From contig OU342816.1 in the NCBI GenBank assembly GCA_910591455.2, positions 6,363,576 through 6,427,575 of the forward strand: a stretch of DNA of 64,000 bases. Reading direction: 5' to 3'. The notes beneath the pieces are model-generated. The model saw only the letters and a list, made by a program, of their open reading frames with translations, was not told the DNA's origin and did no database searches. This document shows positions 38,260-50,057 of the stretch, in pieces (the first letter of the stretch is position 1; each line of letters opens with the position of its first letter). This stretch comes from Pholis gunnellus (taxonomy: Eukaryota; Chordata; Actinopteri; Perciformes; Pholidae). The position numbers and the translations under genes were made by a program.

Positions 38260-39335
38260 CTACTCACCACATGACAAAGCGCAGTCACAAATGCAAGGGA
38301 CACACTGTGTAAAGAACCGCTTCCAGCCAGTCTCCTTCTTCATACAGTTGTCTATCCGAGAGCAGCCTTGTTTTGGTGGGCCGAAGTAGCTCTTGTATGC
38401 ACAGGTGGAGTTGCACGTCCCATTTAGTTCCCTCTCACTGATTTCAATGCGTCCCCGCTGACACATTCCTAGAAAGGCATGTAGAGGGAGGTCATATCAA
38501 AAGCTAGAAGGTTCATCATAGAAGGTTCAGAAGAGATCATGGGATCTTTGTTTACTCACTGAGGCAGATAGGTCTCGGGGTCCAGAGGCCATTAGGCTGG
38601 CAGAATCTGGTCGGGTTTCCCACCAGCATGAAGCCAGAGCGACAGGTGTACCTCACCACAGAGCCCACCCACCAGTCCTTACCATAAACCACTCCATTAT
38701 AGTCCACATCTGGCGTCCCACAGTTCACTGCCGTACAATGCAAAGGAAATGCATTCGCAAAGCATGACACAAAGCTTCATAACAGGTCGATCAGACAAAG
38801 TGACCTCTATCTAACGTCAGCCATTGTTGCGGTGGTCTTACCTCGGCACAGGGACTTCTGGCCGAGCCAGCAGCAGCTCGAGTCTCCACAGCGATCTCTC
38901 CTCAGCTCCTCGTGTCGCGCCATACAGCCAGGTAAACAAAGGGGCGCTGACCCGGACCAATATATGTCGTCTATGAAATCTGGTTGGGGAATCCATTCCG
39001 TCTCACCTACAGTAAAACGTGTTCATTAGCTTTTTACATACATCAGAACTGGACTAATCACAAATATTCATATCATTTACTACATTTATTTTGTGCAAAC
39101 CTCAATTTGGAAATATTTCTAGGATTCAAGGCCAAGATAAAGAAGTATGTTATTGTTGTTATAGAGGAACCTATTAACCTGCCAAATCATGATTGAAAAA
39201 TAACGTCATACTGCCGTTATAGGAGATCTTACCACTACCTTCCACCTCACCAATCCATCCAGGAAACTGAGAATTGGCTATTTGGAAGGATCCAAACATC
39301 AGCAACAGCAGTAGATATGACCTCATGGTGTCCAT
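38260..39335 (-). CDS. Secreted cysteine-rich protein with one sushi (CCP) domain, family not recognised
   Basis: Exons 5' to 3': 39335-39233, 39006-38842, 38727-38560, 38468-38260; all GT-AG, each junction phase 1, 214 residues in total. Order of parts: signal peptide (MDTMRSYLLLLLMFGSFQIA); a 55-residue exon with six Cys (spacing C-x3-C-x11-C-x4-CC-x7-C, near LCLPGC and CGDSSCCW); one sushi domain in the third exon (starts NCGTPD, YTCRSGF, FCQPNGLW, PIC, i.e. four Cys plus the usual Trp); and a 69-residue tail with ten Cys and two adjacent N-glycosylation sequons (NGT, NST). Phase 1-1 exons are typical of shuffled extracellular modules. The last exon ends either at TAG (38260) or could use a GTGAGT donor over the same bases; the exact phase fit favours the stop. 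I do not recognise the family. An extracellular binding or immune role is a guess from the sushi module alone. Confidence 0.82.
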
Positions 39336-39984
39336 CTTCAGATTCAATCAGTTCCTGTGAAAATAACTGCAGATGGGAGCTGAGTCTAAGTTACATTGCT
39401 GTCCAGCAACATTCTATACATCATCATTCTTGCAAAGTCAACAGACACGAAGCCATTAGAAGCCGTCCCAGTAGAGCGGAGTTCACCGACTGCAGAGTGA
39501 AGAAGCAGAGAGCAGCAAGTAACACTTCAACTAAGCTCTGTGTGCTGCCTAATCTTCTACACACTGCTAATGCCACTACGTACTCTACGCCATGCTGCGA
39601 CAGACACAAGTCATGATTTAGGTCACCTGATCACCACAGCTTTCTTGATGAGAAGATCACATTCAGGTTAGTTATAGAAAGCAGTCATTTTGTTGTTTGA
39701 ATATCAAATCACTGATATTGTAAGTAAGTACCTTTGAGTAGTAGGATAAAAAAAATAAACAGTATGTGCCCATTTTGGGGCTGAATATATTATTTTATCA
39801 AAAGGAGGAAACTAGGAGTGTACCTTAAAACAGTCCATCTAGATATAGTTTATGAGTGAATAATACTAGAGCGACAACATTTCAGTCACCTTATAGCTGT
39901 TTGTCAACATTTTAGATCCATAAAATGTCTAGTGCAGCAGAGCCTGATACAATCATAAAATAGAGCTGCAGTAGAGCAGTTAGA

Positions 39985-40000
39985 TTCAGCAGGGGGCGCC
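39985..40000 (+). promoter_or_regulatory. CTCF-like site
   Basis: Reads TTCAGCAGGGGGCGCC on the plus strand, close to the CTCF core consensus. It lies just beyond the probable 3' end of hinfp. Confidence 0.45.
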
Positions 40001-40221
40001 ATAATGTAGTAAAGTCAGTAAATACTATCAATGCAGCTGCCTGTAAAGCATTTGATTTAAATCTAAGTGATGCATATTCCTCTCTTAATGACTTGTTAAA
40101 ATGAATAAATACTGTGTGCACCATTAAAGACACATTTTCTGTCTGTGCAACATTAAAAGCGTCTGAATAAGACAAAAAAAAAAATTAAAATGGAATTTTT
40201 GCAAACATTTTGTGTCATCAT

Positions 40222-40227
40222 TTTATT
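40222..40227 (-). terminator. Candidate hinfp poly(A) signal
   Basis: Reverse-strand AATAAA (plus TTTATT) about 0.5 kb past the hinfp stop. Confidence 0.45.
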
Positions 40228-40724
40228 CAAGATGTAGATGAAGCATAAAAAAAATACACACTGAACTAATGAGGTATGCCCTCTTAGCTGGATTCCACAC
40301 ATTTTGGTGAGTATTAATGCCAACTTGAAAAAGGTGAGGCTGATGTATTTCTGAATATCTGGGACAGAATTACCATCTAAAAGAGAACGGCAACCCACGA
40401 GGCTGCGCACCATTAGCATCCAACTGTCTAAATGTGTTACAGTGTAAGATACAATGAATAACCTGAAAATAATAATCAATACTGGAAAACAGACTATCCA
40501 CAGGCTCAACATCAGTAAACAAAAAACACAGAAAAACAGGTTTACCTAACATAGGCTGATCGTCACAATGGGTCATCGTGGAGTATGCGTCCTTTCCTTT
40601 CGACGTGTTAATTCAGTAATAAGTGTCTCCAGCCCCCATTGAAGGCGTAGAACATGTGTGAAAATGCACAGCTGATAACAGAATGCCCTGTCATGTATAG
40701 GACGTGTATGCAGGACTGCAGCAG

Positions 40725-43473
40725 TCAAACTACCTGCATTCCATGCTGCTGAGCAGCATCGTAGTCCTCCCCTGCTTGTGATAAACCTCCAGTGAGAACG
40801 TACAACGTGACCTGACCGCCCTCCTCAACGCTGGCGGCGGGCTCCTCGGTCCTCTGCTCCTCCAGCAGCACCCCTCTCAGTTCTACCTGCAACTCCGGGG
40901 GAGCTGCCCCCGGGCATTCTTCCTCAGTCTGGCCACTGTCGTCGTCGTCCTCCTCCGCTTGACTACTTTGTCTTTCCCTCATCAGCTGCTCCGTCAGTTC
41001 CACGCTCTCATAGCGAATCAGTTGCAGCCGCAAGAAGCCGTCCTCGTGCTCCTTGTACCTGACGGAGCGATGAAGAGGCCGTCAGTGCTGCAACACCCCA
41101 CACATCTCAAATTCAGCATTGCTGGGTTGATCTGTTTTTGTCGATGCAAGACTTACCTGAACCTGGGGTGTCCGGAGGGCCATTTGAATTGGTGCTTTTT
41201 GTGCAGATGGACAGTTAGGTTGTTGCCCCTGGTGAAGCACTGATCGCACACATGGCACTTGTAGCGAGCTACAAAGTTACCCTGATTCAGAAAGACAACA
41301 TTTGAGAACTATAAATGACATTCAGAGTGCAAGTTAACGATCATTTAAAAGATTTCCCCCTTCACCTTATGCTCTTTTTTGTGGTGAATGTCCATGGTGC
41401 TGAGGGTACGAGAGCTGAAGCCGCAGCCGGGAACATCGCAGTGAAACGACGGCTCGCTGCTGTGAGTATCCAGGTGTTTGCGCAAGTCTATCAGGTTCTT
41501 ACAGCTGCAAATACAAAGTAAAGTGTAGGACTATTAAGAAAACAATAAGGCAAGAGTGTGTTGAACAGCTTAATCTGGTTTTGCACAGCTGCAACTTCAG
41601 AGGATAGACACCTGTATTCGCAGTATTCACAGCTGTATGGCCTCTCGTTGCTGTGGCGGAACTTAATATGGTTGCGAAGTGAAGAGGGCGATGGACAAGT
41701 CATGTCACACAGCGGGCATTTGTAGTGGCTCACTGTACCAACAAGAAAAAGAGAAACCAGTGATGGGATTATATCAGCTAATAATACTGCACTGTTATTA
41801 AAGTGTAATGTGTATATTTAAGTGAGGAGCGGAGCAGCGAGGTGTAAAAGTATGTAATGGAAATCAGTGGGGGTCCTGAGCTTTGGGAAGAAAAAAAACA
41901 AACAAAACCCTGTGTGGTGATATGATGGCTGAAATTTGAGGCTACAACTATAAACGGACAAATACACGGATATAATTAATGGCTCCTACACCAGTGTCTA
42001 CCTGGCAGGTATAAATAAATGTAAACATGAAAGGAATGGTGTGGGGAAAATGGTTGTAAGAGTTAAAACTGTGTGTGATTTTAAGTTTGCAAAAAGAGCC
42101 GTGTGGTCTTTTAAGTCCTCCCCGGCACATGGGAATAACAGCACTGATGAAGGAGGGACTGACCGTGGGTTCTCATGTGGTCTCTCAGTAGTCTCTCTGT
42201 AGCAAAGCGTTTGGAACAGTGGGAACACTGGAACCTCTGACCTACAACACACACACACACACACACACACACACAGCAAGATGGTAAAATCTTAACCTGT
42301 TGCAAACCTTGTTTCCTGCCATAGTTCTGGCAGGAATGTTACCTTCCATGGCGCTCTGTCGTATGATGTGGTCAAAGAACTTGGTGTTGTTGGCGTACAT
42401 CCCCCCACAGCCTGGACACGCCACCACCTTCTCTTGGGTGTGGCTGCGCAGGTGCTCCCGAAGCTTAGGACGTCCTTTAGCGGTGGCTTCACAATCTGTA
42501 GAGTGAGGCCGTGTCATCTTCACTGACATTTGTCATTTCTAGGATCTATAATCCTGAGATAAATCATGTTAAAGGTACGTACCTTTCCACCCACAGCGTA
42601 TCGGGAATTCATAGTCTCCCACTGGAATGTCAATGCACAGGCTATGCATCTCCACATGGCGGTAGAAGAACTCTGGGTTTTCATACGGTGGTTGCTTTAA
42701 CAAATGTGCATAGAAAGAAGAAACACATTTGCATTGGATTACTGTACCTTAACTGAAGTCTGCATTTGAGCAGGTGGTTGAACACTCTACAGTTATAAGT
42801 AAACATATAAGTCAACTTGCTTTGCTCCGTCAGCACTGGCCTGTTGTCGAGCTTACCTCACAGTCCTCCCAAAGGCAGATGAAATTGTCTGGGATATCGG
42901 GGATGAGGTTGCAGTTCTGGTGGCAGATGGAGCAGGTGCCAGTTTCTGGCTGGGCATTAAGCACCTGCTGACCCAACTGCTTCAGCTTAGTGTGGTAACA
43001 GTGAAAGAACAGATGTCTGCGCAACTCTTCAGGACCCTCCACAGAGCAGAAACCACAGTCTCTCCAAAGACAGTTTCTCTCCCCTTGGCACAACAAAAAA
43101 AAAAATACAGTTTGCATTATTAGGCTTTAACCTCTTGGGGGCGACGCAATGCAGCAATATCTCTCGCTTATCATCTGTCAATTAATATACTACAGCACGT
43201 TGTATGTAAATGAGGCAATAACTATTCGGCTGAAGTGGCAGTAAATTGGGTTTCTGTCCACACAACTTGATGCAGGTGTAAATAAACAGGCAGCTACTTT
43301 AACAACTCCCCACCTTCTGTTTCTTCCTCGTCCTCCTCCGCCATGTTTAGAGCACTAAAGTGAACCTCTGCATGATTGCAGAAATTATCCATCCGACTAA
43401 ACGACTCCTGGCACGAACTCCATTCGCAAACCAATTTCAGTGTTTTCTTATGGATCCGTTTGTTGGGAGGCAT
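40725..43473 (-). CDS. hinfp: Histone H4 transcription factor HiNF-P
   Basis: C2H2 zinc-finger activator that binds histone H4 gene promoters and drives their S-phase transcription with NPAT. Coding exons, 5' to 3': 43473-43314, 43083-42857, 42694-42583, 42495-42343, 42241-42164, 41732-41612, 41504-41366, 41281-41157, 41058-40725; the frame is intact, 482 residues (human 517). Landmarks: start MPPNKR; CLWRDCGFCS...HCYHTKLKQ; PDIPDNFICLWEDCE; REHLRSHTQEKVVACPGCGG; FQCSHCSKRFATERLLRDHM; HYKCPLCDMTCPSPSSLRNH; CHVCDQCFTRGNNLTVHL; KWPSGHPRFRYKEHEDG; then an acidic tail ending GMQVV. About ten finger-like units are visible. The CGGMYANNTKFFDH finger lacks a close second His. The last codons contain CAGGTAG, which could be a splice donor, but the ending resembles the human one (IQMV). 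A (CA)n tract lies in the intron right of 42241. Confidence 0.96.
42246..42275. repeat. (CA)n tract in a hinfp intron
   Basis: About 30 bases of CA next to the splice acceptor of the exon ending at 42241. Read on the minus strand it forms a (GT)n run in place of a normal pyrimidine tract. Confidence 0.9.
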
Positions 43474-45466
43474 GTCTTTGAACCTGGAATTGACTAGATG
43501 CAGTGTGTTTCACGCACAGACAGACTGAAGCTGTGCACGTCGCCCAGGCTTGACCATAACCTAGTGCTAGCTAACACCGGCTGCTGGTTGGTAACTGTAA
43601 CCACTAACCAGAGACTGTTTCTGAAACATTTACCAGTTATTTAACGCTAGAGCTTTAGAAATATCCTCCTGGGACACTTTAACAAACAACAAAAACATAT
43701 AGTGCGTTATATTCTTACTGGAATAGGAGCTTCAACACAATAAGATGCTGTTCAAAAGCACTGACATGATGTAAACATGAGTTGTTTTGGCCAACCGCGG
43801 GCTGTGTGCTGCGCAGATGTCTCCCCAAAAACAAAGTATACTTATATAGTTCCGGGTGTAACGTGTACCGCTGTACGCAGACTTGGGTGCAGAAGTACTT
43901 CTACTTTATACTTCCGTTCTGCTCGTTTGCAGACAAAAACGGTACATTTTACACCGCTACATTTATTTGGCAGTTATATTTACAATTTACAGATTAAGAT
44001 TTGTATGTACAAAACAAAGTTTACGCAGTGTTAGAGGTTAAAACACCACAAGAACACACTATAAAGTAGAAGAAGTACTAGAGCCTTCTGGACACTGACT
44101 GACTAGCATTTATTAAGTCAGATGAAAATATCAGATTTCTTTATTAACACAAAGCACAACATAAACAAACCTTGTTAATAGCAATCCTTTTTAAGAATTG
44201 TGAACAAGATGTTGGCTATTGATTTTTGGCATTTCTGCACTGCAATTTTGTTTTTGTTGGCCGATATACACACGGATAACAATATCAAATAACAGTATAT
44301 AGGTGGTAAAAACTTTGATACATTTAGCTGATAATAGGATTGAGAATGCAGGACTTTTACTTGTGGTCAAGTATTTATACATTTTCATCTCGCTCCTTCT
44401 AATTAATAAGAAACTGAAACAAGCAGTAACAGTGATGGCAAAATCCTGTGCTTTCATTTTCTCAGCTTTAATTTCTCAATTTTAGGCTTCCATCTCAACA
44501 GTAAACAGTTTCTCAGTTGTAGTTACATTCCTAAGCAAAATATTCCAGTGCCATAATTCACATTAATGTCCGCTGAACCCTCGGGGGGAAAAATGCATAT
44601 CAGTCATAAAAATACAGCTATAATACCAAGAAAGGTATAAACAATTATAATGTTTCTCATCAGGACAACCTTCACCTTCCATAGGCCAACGTAACTTTGT
44701 CAACAACTCTTTTAATATCCCCTATGTTTACCTGTCTCCACCTACTTCTTGGTCCTCAGACCGATTAAAGCCTCATCTCGTCACTGCTTTTCTTCACAAT
44801 GACCATTGTGTGTGCATTTGTTCAGAGGTAACAAAAAAATGATAATTATTATATATTAACTTATTCATTAATATTACTCATGTTGCATGGATTGATAGTC
44901 GTGGTGAATTAAGTGTGAGTGGGCACATTGTCCCTAAGCCATGTTTGCTTCAACAGCAGATTCAAGTAATGGAACATTGCAGTGTGAACATTTGATATTT
45001 TCCATTACTACATCCATTAGGCTTTTATCAAATCGAAACAATTTAGTGGCATCAACTATTGATGTTGGCTGACCTGAAAACCGAAGGCCATCCCCACTTA
45101 CTGTACTTTCCTTTAAAAAACAAGTACAAAAATATACTTTCAGGTTGGACACATAAGATCATTAAGACCTTTTTGCTGCTTGTAATTAATGAAATTCAGG
45201 AGAAAAACACACTGTACTGCTGTTTATGTCAGACCCCCAGCAGTTTACGTTGGAACACTGTACATGAAAATGTTGTACAAAGTGAAATATAGCTTTGAAC
45301 CTTCGACTGGGTCTATACTGCAAGTAGAGTCTGACGCAGAAAAGTAACAGTGAGGTAATGGAGCCCGTCAAAAGGCAGATGAACCATGAGCCTGTAAAAA
45401 TAGTTCCATAAAGCAACATCATATCTCCTCAGTCAATGCTCTCTCCCCTCTTTCCCAGAGTGCTGT
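43474..45466. other. hinfp promoter region and dpagt1 3'UTR
   Basis: No exon found. The left part is the hinfp 5' region. Reverse AATAAA motifs at 44109-44114 and 44140-44145 suggest that the dpagt1 transcript ends near 44100-44130, giving a 3'UTR of about 1.3 kb. Confidence 0.45.
44140..44145 (-). terminator. Candidate dpagt1 poly(A) signal
   Basis: Reverse-strand AATAAA with a second copy at 44109-44114, about 1.3 kb past the stop codon. Confidence 0.4.
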
Positions 45467-48161
45467 CTAGGAGTCGTAGAAGAGACGCACCAGATGATAA
45501 CGGATCCCGAAAGCCATTACACTGCCCATCACCTGGGAGAGACACAAAAATGAGCAGCCGGTGAAACATTCACATACTTCCCAACGACCAACACTATTCC
45601 AGGGTATTTGTTTATACCTGAATGAGGAGCATGATGACTGTGAGGTTTCTCTCGTGGGTGGGGCCGAGTATTTTCAGGACCAGATTTATTAAGGTCATGT
45701 TGTTGCACTCGATGAACTCGTCATCTCCCTCCTGGCCTCTTCGCACCTTTTGCAGCTTTAATAACTCGGCCACCTGTTGAGGATCATTGAGACATTATTG
45801 TTATAACCCAATAAACACAGAAGTACACCTGCTACTCTACTGTGTGTTTAATAAGCTTTACCAATACTCATTACGAGTACTTTTTATAGTAATAGTCTAT
45901 TAAATGATTAGAGACAGAGACATTTATTGGCTTTCTGGTTTATTTTCAATTTTGCCAGATGCTTTCTTGTTTAATTAAATTACCAAGTAAAAATGGTAAA
46001 AATTCTCTTTTATTTTTTTAGCTTTTCTCGGTTTTATATATTGTTTTTAATTCAATATATTTGCGTTTTTGTTTGTTGGTTGGACATAAGCAATTTGAGG
46101 ACAATATCTTGGGTAAAATGTAATTTTTCTAACATTAAAATAAGAGAATAAACAGGTGCAAGCGCTTTACCTTCAGAATGAGGTTTCCTAATTTAGAGAG
46201 GTCCTTTCTTTTGAATTTAGAGTAGCTCATCCCCAGTTTGCCCGTGTCTGGATTCAGCCTTTCATTGGGAGAAAGTCAAGAGGATGAATGGTGGACATTG
46301 AGAGTACATAATCAGCATAAATGATGAATGAAACTATGTCAAAAACAGATTTAACGGTTGTTACCTGGGGAGCCGGTGTCTGGGACAGGGGATGACATGA
46401 AAAAGTTGAGGCAAGGAGTAGACAAAGTTAACCACTTGAGGAATGAAGAACAGCAGCATTGTTTTGCTGAAGTGTCCCAGGATGCCGACTACAGCAAATG
46501 TCATCCCAGCAAAGTAGCAGAAGGTGTCTCCCACAAACACAGACGACGGGTACCTGTGACAAAAAAAGGGTTGCAAGTTGACATAATTTAGAGGCACTGA
46601 TGTATAATATAGGCCATTTTCAAACATTTCTTTCAAAAACTGGCCTCAGGTAATAGGTTTGACTTACCAGTTGTGGTAAAAAAGTGCTAATGTGGTGAAG
46701 AAGAATGGGATCATGAAGTAGAGGGAGAAAACATGGTCATCCCGGTAATCTCCTGATAAAGACAAAACATGTTCAGCCTTTTGCATGTCATGCAACAGGA
46801 AAGAAGTACACGGTGAAACATCATGCAGCATCACATTCAGTCTGACGAGGGTGACACCTGTGCGATACGATAATTCCACACTTATTTCCAAACTATCTTC
46901 ACTTGTTTCAGGAATTGTGAGAGAGGAAACAGCCACACACCATTGAGCTCCACCAGGTTGAAGACGATGATGGAGCCGGAGATAAACAGGGCTTGACCCG
47001 ACTCGATGCCATTGATGCCCGCGAGGATGTTGATGGCATTCGTGCAGAAAACCGCAAGCATTCCCATGTAGACGTAGTAGAGAATACCTGCAGAAGATCG
47101 GACACGATGCAATTCACAGAGCGACTGCAGCAGTGTCATTTCCTACATCAAGTGAAACGACAACAACACACAGTATCCAGAAAACAAACATAATGTGTTT
47201 CCCCAAAACTGTAAGTATGTACATCAGAATAATGGGCAGAAAAGCTAATAGGTAAAGACAACCACTTTATGTTTTCGAGGACGATTCATATTTCCCAGTT
47301 AAATTAGTACCCCAGACAAAGATCCCATCTGGCCTGGGAACATCTTGGGAGCTGGAGGATGTGACTGGGGTAGAAAAGCACCCGGACATTGCTTAGCCCG
47401 CTGCTAACCAGACAATGTCGCAAACAGCCGCACAACTCACCCAAATCCAAATGCAGCCCCAGCAGGGCTCTGAAGGGCTTGGGCACCACGATGACCGTGT
47501 TGCCGAAGTTGGTGAAATACACCATGAGCAGCGGCAGGGAAGCCATGGTGGGAAGCAGGAGCTTGTGTCTCCACCGCAGGTTCAGCACGTCATCAGCGAA
47601 GCCCAGGAAGATCATGCAACAGATGGCCAGAAGCGCACCAATCAGCTGCACAAACTACAGAGAAGAAGAAGACAACAACACAGAGAACAGAGTCAAGTAT
47701 CAGATGTGAGAGAAACAAACAGGTTTATTATTATGCATCAGTCGACCCACCTCATCGTGCGGGAAGCCCATGCACTGATCTCCTACAAAGCAGCTAAGGA
47801 AAGGCACTGGGATGAAGCAGAAGAGGATGATGAGGAAGACTGTCCCACTGATGACTCCTTGGGACTCTGGGCTGCGAACAGGAAGAGAAACAAAACGAGA
47901 ATCAGAGCAGGAAATGAGCACACTTGGCTTCCAAACAAAGACATATTTTTTACCTAAAATAAAATTTAGGCTAACAGATCATAGGATAGATAACACAATT
48001 ACTCACACTTCCTTTTTGGATGTTTTGTTTAGGTCCATTCCGTACAATCTGGCTGAGATGAAATGGTCTTTGAAAGCAGGGATGAGTTTCAATGTGGCCA
48101 TGCAGCCGAGGATAGACAAGAAACAGTTGATCACCAACGGTAGGACGGGTACTGGTGCCAT
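45467..48161 (-). CDS. dpagt1: UDP-GlcNAc:dolichyl-phosphate GlcNAc-1-phosphotransferase
   Basis: Multi-pass ER membrane enzyme that starts N-glycan precursor synthesis by moving GlcNAc-1-phosphate from UDP-GlcNAc to dolichyl phosphate; it is the target of tunicamycin. Coding exons, 5' to 3': 48161-48007, 47871-47751, 47654-47441, 47087-46941, 46752-46668, 46553-46365, 46258-46171, 45773-45618, 45532-45467; frame intact, 406 residues (human 408). Landmarks: PESQGVISG; the catalytic Asp pair in GFADDVLNLRWRHK; FTNFGNT and VPKPF; CTNAINILAGINGIE; RDDHVFSLYF; GDTFCYFAGMTFAVVGILG; the His-rich PCPRHRLPR loop; ECNNMTLIN; end RLFYDS. An in-frame ATG four codons upstream (48173) is possible. 48161 was chosen for its better context (A at -3, G at +4). 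The gene lies head to head with c2cd2l. Confidence 0.97.
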
Positions 48162-50057
48162 GTTTCCAGGCATTTTTGGTGGGTCTGTTTCTGAAAGATC
48201 AAGTCACGTTTCTAAGCTAATCTGACGTTTCCCCTTCAGGCGATCGATGAACGAGCTCTGGCTGTCTTCACTTCACTGAGGTAAACACATATCACATCGC
48301 TATTCTAAAGCGTAATACACCTCCGGGCTTCCGGTGTCAACGGAAAATAAGTCCATGAGTTACAATGGTAATCCATAACATCTTGCATTACGTGTTATTG
48401 CTGCTAATATCTGCTCAATGGTTGTCTGAACTCCACGTCTGTTTAACCATTTCCCGAGTGTTACGGGGAGGTGGAACATCCGGTCAATCTCTTAAAAATA
48501 AAATGATATTCAAAAGATCACAGTTGTTGCATTAAAGCGTTTTTTTAATAAATACATATCATTTGTTAACTTTTTTTTTAACAAAATACCATTGTATTCG
48601 TGCTGTTTTTAAGACCCTTCCCTCTGCACTACGTTATTGCTCACTTGACATACATGTAAACAAACATTTAGTTTGAACAGCTTCCGGTTACTGCCGTGTT
48701 GACACGGAAGTGACATCTTCTGCCGTCTGTAGTCGATAGTCTGCTGTCAAAATAGTTTTAGAGTGTATATGCCTGTCTTCTTTCTTTCTTTTAAAAAATG
48801 CCAGCAGCTTAATTTACATTCGTAAATGTACACACAATAAAAAACTACCACTATACAAAAAGGCCCATTAATTAGAGTTATAATAGATCATCATATATTA
48901 TATTATTAGGTTTATACTTTGACGGTGATGATGCATTAATGTGTAAGACTATTGATTGTACTGGTTGTAGGTCTGTGTAAAAGTTTAATCTGCAAAATAA
49001 CTAGTAATAATAGTCATGTAAAAAAGGAGAAGTATAAAGTAGCACACAAATTAAGAAAAAAATGAGTACAACTATTTTTAAATTATGTTACATTTCACTT
49101 GTGCAGATATATGGGGATGGAGGGATTCATTTTGAATTTTATTTTGTGAACACTAATTTTGTCCATGTGATTAATTGATTGTGATGATAGATTGTGTGAT
49201 AATTCAGAAGTCAGTTGATATTGTATATTGTAGATAACCAAGACTTGTGGGATGGGTGCAAAAATAGAAGAAGAAACATTTGACAATTAAGTTTGACGTT
49301 TCCTGCTTTTATTTTGAAGGCTCTGCCTTTCCCTTCCTTTTTTTCTTTGCGTTCCTCTCCTGCAGCGCCACCTGTGGGCCACTGCTGCTCTTTGTCAAAT
49401 CATCATTGAAGAGCGGTTACAGAGGCAGGAGGGTACGACCAGCGGAGAATTGAAACCCCTCGATATCCGTAACGCACAAACAGAGAGGAGGAGGCTTTAT
49501 TCTGAATCGATACATGACTGCAGAGGGACACCGGTGCAGACATCGCTGATGACTCGGCAATGGGTCAAACACATTAGTTGTTGGATGCATATATCGCCAT
49601 GAAGCCAGCTTCACATTTCCAATGCATTGCTTTTGATTCCCTGCAGCCTGCAGCACGGACTGTTTAAGTTAAACGGTAGGTTGGTATGGAGCCACGATTT
49701 GTTCTCTTGAGTTTTGTCCGCTAACACCGTCCTCTTTGCTAATGCACGATTCATTCTCCCTCATCTAACATACGTAACGGTAGCGCAGTTTCAGTATGGG
49801 CTTCTGCTTCACACACACACACGTGACCTTTTTTAACGTGATCTAAAAAGAAGAAAATTACAATTAAAGCGGTCATAGCCACCATGTCGGCGCATCCATG
49901 GGTTATTCCTCAGTTATAACTTATTAATAACGTTACCCTTTGAATCAAGATGACTGGCTGTCTTTTGCTGCACTCACAGGCTACAGGGGGCTGATCTGCT
50001 CTCACTGACAGTCCTGATATTTCCACCTGGACCTGGTGACATGAGAGGCTCCAGGAG
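48162..50057. promoter_or_regulatory. Head-to-head promoter region of dpagt1 and c2cd2l
   Basis: 1.9 kb between two divergent start codons. Several ETS-type cores are present: CTTCCGGTGTC near 48331, CTTCCGG at 48681 and CGGAAGTG at 48705. The last two surround a short inverted repeat, CCGTGT-TG-ACACGG, at 48694-48707. ETS sites are common in bidirectional housekeeping promoters. The right part (about 49300-50057) is probably c2cd2l 5'UTR, perhaps with an intron. The regulatory reading is inference from motif and position. Confidence 0.45.
49363..49380 (-). promoter_or_regulatory. CTCF-like site
   Basis: The minus strand reads GGCCCACAGGTGGCGCTG, a good match to the extended CTCF core (CCACNAGGTGGCGCT). 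It lies in the shared upstream region of dpagt1 and c2cd2l. Confidence 0.45.

Larger units (their letters stand above)
39336..40724. other. Upstream of the sushi gene and hinfp 3'UTR
   Basis: The left part is promoter/5'UTR of the sushi-domain gene; a CAG acceptor-like site at 39354-39356 suggests a 5'UTR intron. The right part is likely hinfp 3'UTR, with a reverse AATAAA at 40222-40227. A CTCF-like motif lies at 39985-40000. Confidence 0.45.

Noticed and set aside
40153..40576. Hydrophobic minus-strand open frames past hinfp
   Set aside because: They lie in the likely 3'UTR; AT-rich, no family match, and no acceptor joining them to hinfp.
42242..42529. Minus-strand open frame running from a hinfp exon into poly(Cys-Val)
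   Set aside because: The real exon ends at the 42343 donor; the rest is the intronic GT repeat.
43777..44034. Small plus-strand open frames upstream of hinfp
   Set aside because: Not similar to anything known, no splice partners, and they overlap the hinfp 5' region.
47415..47957. 180-codon plus-strand open frame
   Set aside because: Antisense shadow of dpagt1 exons, which match the enzyme exactly on the minus strand.
48162..48173. Alternative dpagt1 start four codons upstream
   Set aside because: In frame but with a weaker context; it would add only MPGN. Left as a possibility, not the main model.
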